Assembly: GCA_002469525.1 (NCBI GenBank)
Contig: DKME01000116.1
Location: forward strand, 1-5,252
Direction: 5' to 3'
From: Actinobacteria bacterium UBA7422
GTDB taxonomy: Bacteria; Actinomycetota; Actinomycetes; S36-B12
Length of the DNA: 5,252 nucleotides
Shown here: positions 1-4,882 of the stretch, piece after piece
How positions within the stretch are numbered: the first letter of the stretch is position 1
Layout of the letters: every line of letters begins with the position of its first letter
Made by a program: the position numbers and the translations under genes
Notes under the pieces: generated by a model
The model's database searches: none
What the model was told of the DNA's origin: nothing
Seen by the model: the letters and a program-made list of their open reading frames with translations, nothing else

Positions 1-2
1 AA

Positions 3-707
3 CGGATTGCCTACATTGACATTGATGCGCACCATGGAGACGGAGTCGCAAATATTTTTTTCGATGACCCTCGAGTGCTCACCATCTCAATCCACGAACA
101 CCCCAAGACTCTTTTCCCGGGAACAGGACTCTCGAGTGAAACGGGAGGACCCAATGCACCTGGCAGTTGCGTCAACATCGCGCTTCCTGCAGGTACGGGG
201 GACCAAGGTTGGCTGCGGGCATTTGCAGCTGTCGTGCCCCCAATCATTGACGTTTTTGCCCCGGAGATCATCGTTAGTCAAAATGGCGCAGATTCGCACA
301 TTAATGACCCACTGACCCACCTCGCAGTGAGTGTCGATGGCCAAAGATACGCCTATGAATTGATTCACCAATTGGCCCATAGACACGGTGGAAAACTAGT
401 TGCTCTGGGTGGTGGCGGTTATGACATCGCGGATGCTGTACCGCGCAGTTGGGCGAATCTACTCGCAGTCCTGACTAAAAGTGATCTGGCAAAAGATGTT
501 GCTATTCCTGCCGAATACCTTGCTTACGTTCAGGAGCGTTTGGGGACAACGAGTGGGCAAAGTTTCTCCGATGGACTCAAGCCATGGGCAAAGCCAATTG
601 ATCAAGGATTCAACGACCTGGATCCGATCGACTCAGCAATTATGGAAACGCGGACGGCAATTTTCCCATTCTTTGGTCTGGATCCTGAAGTAAACTCCTG
701 GTTTTAG
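3..707 (+). CDS. acuC: AcuC-like histone deacetylase family protein, C-terminal part (5' truncated by window edge)
   Basis: This is a zinc-dependent deacetylase of the class I HDAC/AcuC superfamily; 234 residues are visible and the N-terminus lies outside the window. The fragment opens with the zinc-binding motif DIDAHHGDGV, whose ligands are expected to be D8 and H10 of the visible part. The third ligand is expected at D102 in GADSHINDPLTHL, a segment very like that of AcuC. The glycine-rich loop LGGGGYD carries the transition-state tyrosine at Y140. The paired catalytic histidines lie upstream of the window and cannot be checked. In Bacillus, AcuC deacetylates and reactivates acetyl-CoA synthetase AcsA; a cytoplasmic protein-deacetylase role here is inferred from the family. 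An acyl-CoA synthetase lies 2.2 kb downstream, a possible but unproven substrate. The gene ends with TAG and is followed by a T-rich stretch. Other HDAC-family substrates, such as acetylpolyamines, cannot be excluded. Confidence 0.93.
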   Translation, partial: RIAYIDIDAHHGDGVANIFFDDPRVLTISIHEHPKTLFPGTGLSSETGGPNAPGSCVNIALPAGTGDQGWLRAFAAVVPPIIDVFAPEIIVSQNGADSHINDPLTHLAVSVDGQRYAYELIHQLAHRHGGKLVALGGGGYDIADAVPRSWANLLAVLTKSDLAKDVAIPAEYLAYVQERLGTTSGQSFSDGLKPWAKPIDQGFNDLDPIDSAIMETRTAIFPFFGLDPEVNSWF

Positions 708-713
708 CGTGTG

Positions 714-743
714 TACCCGGTTTTTTTTAAACAATTTCGGGTA
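714..743 (+). terminator. Possible weak terminator after acuC (inverted repeat enclosing a T8 run)
   Basis: Seven bases after the acuC stop, the arms TACCCG (714-719) and CGGGTA (738-743) are perfect inverted repeats. They enclose an 18-base loop that contains eight consecutive T (721-728). A classical intrinsic terminator has its T run after the stem, so this is atypical. The T run alone or the loop structure may still promote release of the acuC transcript before the next promoter. Confidence is low. Confidence 0.25.
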
Positions 744-772
744 TCGGGTCACGCCACGCCGGGACTACCTAC

Positions 773-778
773 TATTAT
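773..778 (+). promoter_or_regulatory. Candidate -10 box upstream of the small HTH gene
   Basis: TATTAT matches the sigma-70 -10 consensus TATAAT at five of six positions and lies 63 bases before the ATG at 841. I see no convincing -35 hexamer 16-19 bases upstream, where the sequence is GC-rich, so this is only a candidate for the promoter of the HTH/bS22/acyltransferase run. Confidence 0.25.
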
Positions 779-783
779 TCGTC

Positions 784-804
784 AAGTCTTGTTCAGCAGG
801 ACTT
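784..804 (+). repeat. Imperfect inverted repeat upstream of the HTH gene (operator or leader hairpin)
   Basis: Arms AAGTCTTG (784-791) and CAGGACTT (797-804) pair over eight positions, one of them a T/G wobble, around a five-base loop TTCAG. No T run follows, so it does not look like a terminator. It lies just downstream of the candidate -10 box and 36 bases before the HTH start codon. That position suits either an operator for autoregulation or a 5' leader hairpin. Which of these it is cannot be told from sequence. Confidence 0.35.
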
Positions 805-840
805 AACCCCTTAGTCGTCTATCACAGTATGGAGCACCGC

Positions 841-1038
841 ATGACTACAGCAGCTTTTGGCGACGTACGTTTCTTGACCGTGGCTGAGGTCGCCGGAGTT
901 ATGCGAGTATCCAAAATGACCGTGTATCGGTTGGTACACAACGGAGACCTGACGGCAGTCCGAGTTGGTCGTTCATTCCGTGTTCCCGAGCAGGCAGTTC
1001 AGGACTACTTGCGCGATTCATTTATCGAGACCGCGTAA
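841..1038 (+). CDS. Small BldC/excisionase-type (MerR-like) helix-turn-helix DNA-binding protein
   Basis: This 65-residue protein is almost entirely one winged-helix MerR/excisionase-type DNA-binding domain. Residues 11-31 (FLTVAEVAGVMRVSKMTVYRL) form the helix-turn-helix and residues 33-49 (HNGDLTAVRVGRSFRVP) form the wing. It resembles M. tuberculosis Rv0500A, which as I recall it carries a nearly identical VSKMTVYRLVHNG core; the developmental regulator BldC of Streptomyces is a more distant relative. The start at ATG 841 is chosen because GGAG (831-834) sits six bases upstream; an in-frame ATG at 829 would put that GGAG inside the gene. It is probably a transcription factor that needs oligomerisation for specific binding, because it has no effector domain. 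Its targets are unknown. Linkage to the bS22 gene downstream is the same as in mycobacteria. Excisionase function is unlikely because no integrase or other mobile-element gene is nearby. Confidence 0.9.
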   Translation: MTTAAFGDVRFLTVAEVAGVMRVSKMTVYRLVHNGDLTAVRVGRSFRVPEQAVQDYLRDSFIETA

Positions 1039-1083
1039 CTGCGCCCAGGGAACCTCGCACGAAGACCAGTTAGCGACCAAGGC

Positions 1084-1122
1084 TAGACTTCAATTTGCTT
1101 TTCACGCAATTACTTCAAGTAA
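1084..1122 (+). promoter_or_regulatory. Leader of the bS22 gene: possible -10, ACTTCAA direct repeat and 13-bp palindrome
   Basis: TAGACT (1084-1089) fits the loose actinobacterial -10 pattern TAnnnT, although no good -35 is seen. The heptamer ACTTCAA occurs twice, 25 bases apart (1087-1093 and 1112-1118). The second copy lies inside the perfect palindrome TTACTT-C-AAGTAA (1110-1122), which abuts the ribosome-binding site. BldC-type proteins bind AT-rich direct repeats, so control by the adjacent HTH protein is conceivable but is only inference. Confidence 0.3.
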
Positions 1123-1133
1123 GGGAATAATTA

Positions 1134-1235
1134 ATGGGCTCAGTAATTAAGAAGCGTCGCAAGCGGATGGCTAAGAAGAAGCACCGCAAACTTTTGCGCC
1201 GTACGCGAGTCCAGCGCAGAAACAAGAAGAAGTAG
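1134..1235 (+). CDS. Small ribosomal subunit protein bS22 (33 aa, AURKAIP1/COX24 domain type)
   Basis: This 33-residue, extremely basic protein starts MGSVIKKRRKRMAKKKHRK and ends VQRRNKKK, with 19 of 33 residues Lys or Arg. From memory it is near-identical to M. tuberculosis Rv0500B. Its counterpart was seen in the structure of the Mycobacterium smegmatis 30S subunit and named bS22; it is related to the C-terminal domain of mitochondrial mS38 (AURKAIP1/COX24). It therefore very likely sits in the small ribosomal subunit, making RNA contacts near the decoding region. The start ATG is supported by AAGGGA (1121-1126) seven bases upstream, and the frame closes with TAG. The gene lies between the HTH gene (95-base gap) and the acyltransferase gene (18-base gap), so it is probably co-transcribed with the latter. 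Its length makes it easy to miss in automated annotation. The family assignment is firm; the exact role in translation is not known to me. Confidence 0.92.
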   Translation: MGSVIKKRRKRMAKKKHRKLLRRTRVQRRNKKK

Positions 1236-1239
1236 TCTC

Positions 1240-1245
1240 GAGGGG
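1240..1245 (+). promoter_or_regulatory. Ribosome-binding site for the acyltransferase gene
   Basis: GAGGGG lies eight bases before ATG 1254 and fixes that start. It lies entirely within the 18-base gap after the bS22 stop, which supports co-transcription of the two genes. Confidence 0.6.
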
Positions 1246-1253
1246 TAAGTCCT

Positions 1254-1991
1254 ATGGCGAGTGGCTTAGCCCTACTTGAGCGCCAGTTCGTCGAGAGAAT
1301 CCTAGATCCCATCTTCGAAGACTGGTTTCGTACGCGGGTCGTTGGTAGTGAAAATATACCTTCCAGTGGCCCGGCACTCATTGTCAGCAACCACGCAGGT
1401 GGGTTCGCTATCGACGCGCTCATGGTCGTGCGTGCTTTAGAACGTAATACGGGGCGTGCATTACACCTCTTAGGCGCCGAATTCCTCTTCCAAGACCCGC
1501 TGAAGGAAATTCTCACCCACCTAAACGTGCATCCGGCCAAGTTTGAAAGCGCAACTGAACTACTTCAGGCAGGTCACCTTGTTGGAATATGGCCCGAAGG
1601 CGTCAATGGGGTGGGAAAAACAATCGAGCATCGGTATCAATTGCAGGAATTCCCTAGGGCTGGGTTTGCTCGACTGGCCGCAGTAAACCAAGTTCCGGTG
1701 ATTCCCACCGCGGTAATTGGTTCGGAAGAGGCCTACCCGTTGCTCGCGAGGGTCGAGGGTCTTCTGGACTGGGCAGACATTCCTTACCTTCCAGTGACTC
1801 CAACATTTCCAGCACTTGGACCTTTGGGATTGATTCCATTTCCAAGCCAATGGACGATCTCATTTGGCTCACCGATTTGCCCGCCAGATTCAGCGGGCCC
1901 GATCGAAATTTGCGAATTAAGTGATCTGGTGCGTTCGAAGCTCACTTGGGCTATTCGGGAATTACTTTCCCAACGCTCACGTATTTTTTGA
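1254..1991 (+). CDS. Lysophospholipid acyltransferase family protein (PlsC superfamily, Rv0502-like)
   Basis: This 245-residue protein has the block structure of glycerolipid acyltransferases, which transfer an acyl group from acyl-CoA or acyl-ACP to a lysophospholipid or similar acceptor. Block I is SNHAGGFAID, with H47 as the probable catalytic base and D54 as the acidic partner. The spacing is H-x6-D, whereas standard PlsC has H-x4-D; I associate this with the branch containing mycobacterial Rv0502. Block III is GIWPEGVNG (P114, E115, G116). Next come FPRAGFARLA (133-142) and block IV, VPVIPTAVIG (147-156). I see no strong transmembrane helix; hydrophobic patches suggest peripheral membrane association. 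Length is typical of the family. The gene probably shares a transcript with bS22. Its 3' end overlaps the convergent HAD gene by 15 bases. The acceptor lipid is unknown; 1-acylglycerol-3-phosphate, another lysolipid or a glycolipid are all possible. Confidence 0.88.
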   Translation: MASGLALLERQFVERILDPIFEDWFRTRVVGSENIPSSGPALIVSNHAGGFAIDALMVVRALERNTGRALHLLGAEFLFQDPLKEILTHLNVHPAKFESATELLQAGHLVGIWPEGVNGVGKTIEHRYQLQEFPRAGFARLAAVNQVPVIPTAVIGSEEAYPLLARVEGLLDWADIPYLPVTPTFPALGPLGLIPFPSQWTISFGSPICPPDSAGPIEICELSDLVRSKLTWAIRELLSQRSRIF

Positions 1992-1993
1992 GC
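1975..1993 (+). terminator. Inverted repeat at the convergent gene ends (possible weak bidirectional terminator)
   Basis: Arms GCTCA (1975-1979) and TGAGC (1989-1993) are perfect inverted repeats around a nine-base T-rich loop. The element spans the stop codons of both convergent genes. The stem is only five pairs and no T run follows it on either strand, so efficiency as an intrinsic terminator is doubtful. No better terminator is visible between the two genes, because there is no intergenic space. Confidence 0.25.
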
Positions 1994-2855
1994 TGCGCGC
2001 GAGTCTTCCCATGGCGTATCCGGCGGTCAGGCCGGCAGCGATTCCACCCGCGGTGATGGCAGCCGGAATTGCATTTTCCCTCAATTGCGCGCGTCTCCTG
2101 AAATCGCTGATTTCCCAATCCATCTTTTTCGCGTATGCGCGAAGTTCTGGATCGGGGTTCACCGCGGTCGCAAAGCCCACCGTGGACAGCATCGGTATGT
2201 CGTTAGCAGAGTCGGAATAGGCGTAGCAGCGTGAAAGGTCATATTGCTCGCTTACCGCGAGAGCCCGAATCGCCTCGGCTTTGGCCAGCCCATGGAGCGG
2301 ATACCCGACGAGTTTCCCGGTGTAGACACCGTCTTTGGTTTGTGACACGGTTCCTAGTGCCCCGGTCAGACCAAGTCGGCGTGCGATCAGGTCAGCAAGT
2401 TCAACAGGGGTCGCGGTGACCAGCCACACGTCAACCCCTGCATCGATATGCGCTTGGGCTAGCGCCAGCGTCCCCGGAATCAACTTGTCCACCATGCGTT
2501 CGTCGAAAACGACTTCGCTCAGGCTGGTAAGTTCGTGAACACTACGATCTTTAACAAAAGACAGAGCGGCCTCGGTCGCGGAGGCGACGTCTTCGAGGTC
2601 CTCTGAACCGGAGAGCACGAATTTCATTTGCTTAAGGCCAAAGCCGAAAATCTCCTTACCGGAGAAATACTTGTGTTGTGCCAGACCAGCCGCGAAGTGA
2701 AAAAGCGACGCCCCTCGCATGAGAGTGTTGTCGACGTCAAAAAATGCGGCTGAGGCCCCAGGTGCCCGTTCACTGGTTCGGGAGCCGTGGGCAGCGGCCG
2801 CGGAGGCCACTCCAGATTGACGGTAGGTGCCCAGAACATTCCTCTTTTCGGGCAA
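1977..2855 (-). CDS. HAD-IB family hydrolase with C-terminal membrane segment (SerB1/Rv0505c-like)
   Basis: This is a haloacid-dehalogenase-superfamily phosphatase. Numbered from the chosen start (292 residues), motif I is FFDVDNTL with nucleophile D40 and acid D42. Motif II is LVTATP with T147, motif III is K192 in GLAKAEA, and motif IV is YSDSANDIP with D215 and D219. An alpha-helical cap lies between motifs I and II. The C-terminus has a hydrophobic segment (about 262-283) with a GxxxGxxxGxxxG zipper at 271, 275, 279 and 283, followed by RLARSSK, which suggests membrane anchoring. Homologues are often labelled SerB1, but the SDSxxD motif is the HAD-IB form, not the GDGxxD typical of true phosphoserine phosphatase, so the substrate is unknown. 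The start is uncertain: TTG 2855 has AGGA four bases upstream, while GTG 2870, GTG 2810 and TTG 2939 are alternatives. Everything before motif I is low-complexity and poorly informative. Confidence 0.87.
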   Translation of the reverse strand: MPEKRNVLGTYRQSGVASAAAAHGSRTSERAPGASAAFFDVDNTLMRGASLFHFAAGLAQHKYFSGKEIFGFGLKQMKFVLSGSEDLEDVASATEAALSFVKDRSVHELTSLSEVVFDERMVDKLIPGTLALAQAHIDAGVDVWLVTATPVELADLIARRLGLTGALGTVSQTKDGVYTGKLVGYPLHGLAKAEAIRALAVSEQYDLSRCYAYSDSANDIPMLSTVGFATAVNPDPELRAYAKKMDWEISDFRRRAQLRENAIPAAITAGGIAAGLTAGYAMGRLARSSKNT

Positions 2856-2909
2856 ATTTTCCTGGGACACATGAAAAGAATACTCACCGCGTGCCGCGGG
2901 ATAGGAAAT
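2856..2909. promoter_or_regulatory. Divergent intergenic region between the HAD hydrolase and acyl-CoA synthetase genes
   Basis: This short stretch, which grows to 99 bases if the HAD gene starts at 2810, must hold the promoters for both divergent genes. On the minus strand a perfect -35 hexamer TTGACA occurs at 2913-2918, overlapping the first codons of the synthetase. No matching -10 lies 16-19 bases further on. On the plus strand AATACT (2879-2884) is a weak -10 candidate. A CCGCGG palindrome lies at 2894-2899. AGGA (2903-2906) lies three bases before ATG 2910, which is short for a ribosome-binding site. Confidence 0.4.
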
Positions 2910-4517
2910 ATGTGTCAAACTCGTGCTGTGAACTTTCAAAACCCCAAGGCTGGTGAAGTCACCACCGTCGCAGACTTCCTGCGCAACTCGGCAGTTCGCG
3001 ACCCGGATCGGATTGCATTGGTCGAAGCGCAGTCCGGTGTCCGCGTCTCGTATGCGTCGCTCGATGCACAGGTCAGCTCGACCGCGGCAGCTCTTCTCGA
3101 GAGTGGTTTGATTCCATCGCGTTCCGGTGACCGGGTTGCCATGCTGATGGGCAACTCAATCGAGTTTGTCATTACTTATTTTGGAATTGTCCGTGCGGGA
3201 CTGGTGCCTATTCCGTTGAATCCGGGCTACACCACCCGTGAGCTCACCGAAATCTTGGAAATGTCTGACTCAAAAGTCTTACTTGTCTCTGATCAGTATG
3301 CCGAACTGGGTGCTGACTCAGTCCCAGAAACCTGCCCGGCTGTTCTCTGTGAAGAAGTTACTTCCTCACGCGAGTCGATTCGTAATTTTGTCAAAGGATC
3401 TATGAGAAAGCTGATTCGCAGGCCTGATAGCAAAGTTGTTTTTCCTGAGATTGCACCCGACGACCTCGGGCTGCTGCTATTTACCTCAGGAACCGATGGA
3501 ACTGCAAAAGGCGTAATGTTGACCAACGCCAATCTGGTCAGCAATGTCTCGGCCCTTCTTGATTTGCGTAACCCACCAATTGTGAGCGCTGAAGATACCG
3601 TTCTTGCCGTCCTGCCACTGTTTCACGTCTACGGTTTGAATACGGTTCTGACGCTCGCGATCGCGGCCGGTGCCTCGGTGGTGATGCTTGACCGCTTTGA
3701 CGCCACCGAGTCCCTTGAAGTGATTGAACGCGAACATGTCACCACGGTCGCTGGGGCCCCCGCCATGTACCTAATGTGGTCGCGAGTTTCCAACGTAGCC
3801 AGCGCAATGCGGCCGATCCGACTACTTTCCAGCGGTGGCGCATCACTGCCCGTTGATGTTTTTAATCGCTTCGAGGAACTCACTGGAATGCGGATTTTTG
3901 AAGGCTACGGCATGACCGAAACTTCGCCGGTCATCACCTCAACGGTGGTTGACTCTAGGGCACGTGCTGGTTGCGTGGGGCTCCCAATTCCGGGTACAAG
4001 CATTCGAATCGTCTCCGACGGTAGCGAAGACGCCGAAGCGGGCGACCCAGGTGAAATTTGGGTTAAGGGGCCTGGAGTTTTTCTGGGGTATTGGCCGAAT
4101 CGAGAAGATGGCCCGGACTCACTTGGCTGGTTTGGCACTGGGGACATTGGGTATCAAGACGAAGATGGTGCATTGCATCTCGTCGATCGTCGCCGTGAGT
4201 TAATTATTGTCAACGGCTTTAACGTTTTTCCGCGTGAAGTCGAAGTGGCACTCGAATCACTACCCGATGTTGCTGAAGCGGCGGTGCTCGGTCGACCAGA
4301 TACGGAAACAGGTGAAGCGGTCAGCGCATTAATCGTGTTGGTGCCGGGATCTGAAACGACCCAGGATGCGATTACCTTGGAAGTTGCAAAATCGCTGGCT
4401 CGATTCAAATGTCCCACCCAGATTCGATTTGTGAATACTTTGCCTCGATCAGCGACCGGGAAAATCGCGAAGGGTCGCCTTCGTGAGGTTTATGGGCAAT
4501 CGATTGAGCAATCTTGA
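2910..4517 (+). CDS. AMP-forming acyl-CoA synthetase (long-chain fatty acid-CoA ligase type)
   Basis: This 535-residue member of the ANL adenylating family activates a carboxylic acid, probably a fatty acid, with ATP to acyl-AMP and then to acyl-CoA. The N-terminal part opens with TTVADFLRNSAVRDPDRIALV. The P-loop is TSGTDGTAKG (192-201), a variant with Asp and Ala where TSGTTGxPKG is usual. The adenine/acyl motif is YGMTETSPV (333-341). The conserved Asp that contacts the ribose is D412 in GWFGTGDIGY. The hinge region is VDRRRELIIVNGFNVFPREVE, and the catalytic lysine is K518 in SATGKIAKG. All core elements are present, so it should be active. ATG 2910 is chosen because it precedes the conserved region closely; ATG 2871, GTG 2928 and GTG 2787 are alternatives, and the longest would run into the HAD gene. 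It is divergent from the HAD gene and translationally coupled to the glutaredoxin gene. Chain-length specificity cannot be read from sequence. Confidence 0.9.
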   Translation: MCQTRAVNFQNPKAGEVTTVADFLRNSAVRDPDRIALVEAQSGVRVSYASLDAQVSSTAAALLESGLIPSRSGDRVAMLMGNSIEFVITYFGIVRAGLVPIPLNPGYTTRELTEILEMSDSKVLLVSDQYAELGADSVPETCPAVLCEEVTSSRESIRNFVKGSMRKLIRRPDSKVVFPEIAPDDLGLLLFTSGTDGTAKGVMLTNANLVSNVSALLDLRNPPIVSAEDTVLAVLPLFHVYGLNTVLTLAIAAGASVVMLDRFDATESLEVIEREHVTTVAGAPAMYLMWSRVSNVASAMRPIRLLSSGGASLPVDVFNRFEELTGMRIFEGYGMTETSPVITSTVVDSRARAGCVGLPIPGTSIRIVSDGSEDAEAGDPGEIWVKGPGVFLGYWPNREDGPDSLGWFGTGDIGYQDEDGALHLVDRRRELIIVNGFNVFPREVEVALESLPDVAEAAVLGRPDTETGEAVSALIVLVPGSETTQDAITLEVAKSLARFKCPTQIRFVNTLPRSATGKIAKGRLREVYGQSIEQS

Positions 4518-4762
4518 GTGATCGACCACGCGTAACCATTATTGGAAAACCTGATTGTCACCTGTGCGAAGAAGCTATCGGGGTTGTCATGCAAGTGTGT
4601 GCAGAAGCAGGACAAAGTTTTGAGGTTCTTTCCATTCTCGATGACCCTGAATTGGCCGACCTGTATTGGGAGAAAATCCCGGTGATTCTGGTTGACTCGG
4701 AGCCATTTGACTTCTGGCGGGTGAACCGAGAACGCTTGTTATCAAAGCTCACGGAAGCATAG
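4514..4762 (+). CDS. Glutaredoxin-like thioredoxin-fold protein (Rv0508-type, CxxC)
   Basis: This 82-residue protein has a minimal thioredoxin fold. A first strand VTIIGKPD leads into the redox motif C15-H-L-C18 at the start of helix 1. The cis-proline loop is KIPVILVD (P56), followed by FDFWRVNRERLL at the C-terminus. It belongs to the small glutaredoxin-like (DUF836) family, whose physiological partner is mostly unknown; cytoplasmic disulfide reduction is inferred. The start is TTG at 4514, since an in-frame TGA at 4505-4507 rules out anything further upstream and no ATG or GTG is in frame nearby. TTGA overlaps the synthetase stop by four bases, and no strong ribosome-binding site is visible, which points to translational coupling. 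Actinobacteria commonly keep this gene next to rex and hemA; Rv0508-Rv0509 is the mycobacterial version. One additional Cys (C29) follows the motif. Confidence 0.87.
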   Translation: MSDRPRVTIIGKPDCHLCEEAIGVVMQVCAEAGQSFEVLSILDDPELADLYWEKIPVILVDSEPFDFWRVNRERLLSKLTEA

Positions 4763-4766
4763 TTCG

Positions 4767-4792
4767 ATTATCGGACGCTTATGTCCGGTAAT
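4767..4792 (+). terminator. Hairpin after the glutaredoxin gene (probable weak terminator)
   Basis: Arms ATTATCGGAC (4767-4776) and GTCCGGTAAT (4783-4792) form a ten-pair stem, one of them a U-G wobble, with a six-base loop GCTTAT. The hairpin begins four bases after the glutaredoxin stop codon. It is followed by the AT-rich ATTTGATAT, not a clean T run. It probably separates the synthetase/glutaredoxin transcript from rex, with incomplete efficiency. Confidence 0.45.
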
Positions 4793-4794
4793 AT

Positions 4795-4824
4795 TTGATA
4801 TCTGTCTACGCAAGTGAATAGAGT
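4795..4824 (+). promoter_or_regulatory. Candidate rex promoter (-35 TTGATA, -10 TAGAGT)
   Basis: TTGATA (4795-4800) matches five of six -35 consensus bases. It is separated by 18 bases from TAGAGT (4819-4824), which fits the actinobacterial -10 pattern TAnnnT. This would give a leader of about 90 bases before the rex start, enough to contain the inverted repeats at 4860-4903. Confidence 0.35.
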
Positions 4825-4848
4825 TCCGGCCTGAAGCAGAGTTCGAGG

Positions 4849-4866
4849 TACTGGCTCGCTTCACAA
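4849..4866 (+). promoter_or_regulatory. Possible degenerate Rex operator (one good half-site)
   Basis: TTCACAA (4860-4866) exactly equals the right half of the Rex operator consensus known from Streptomyces, TTGTGAA-N4-TTCACAA. The expected left half at 4849-4855 reads TACTGGC and matches only three of seven bases. Rex commonly represses its own gene, so the position is sensible. With only one good half-site, this remains weak. Confidence 0.25.
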
Positions 4867-4882
4867 GGCCGCAATCAGAAGT

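Noticed and set aside
7..386. Overlapping open frames on both strands inside the acuC fragment
   Set aside because: They lack recognisable motifs, while the frame beginning at position 3 shows clear zinc-binding and tyrosine motifs of the deacetylase family.
709..840. N-terminal extension of the HTH protein back to 709
   Set aside because: The extension is Cys/Phe-rich, unlike homologues, has no ribosome-binding site, and would cover the candidate promoter and inverted repeat. GGAG before ATG 841 decides the start.
841..1038. Excisionase of a mobile element
   Set aside because: The domain is excisionase-like, but there is no integrase, attachment repeat or tRNA nearby, and the locus is conserved housekeeping sequence matching the Rv0500A neighbourhood.
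1115..1540. Long minus-strand frame antisense to bS22 and the acyltransferase
   Set aside because: It is Arg/Ser-rich, with the composition expected of a shadow frame, and overlaps two well-supported plus-strand genes completely.
1977..2855. True phosphoserine phosphatase (SerB)
   Set aside because: Motif IV is SDSANDIP, not GDGxxD, no ACT domain is present, and the protein has a membrane tail; general HAD-IB hydrolase is the safer call.
2744..2956. Plus-strand frames through the HAD N-terminus, including a GTG 2787 start for the synthetase
   Set aside because: The added residues do not resemble the start of acyl-CoA synthetases and would overlap the coding region of the HAD gene; the conserved domain begins after 2910.
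3629..4417. Several minus-strand frames of about 80-90 codons within the synthetase gene
   Set aside because: They are Ser/Thr/Arg-rich shadows of a strongly conserved coding frame and show no motif or ribosome-binding site.
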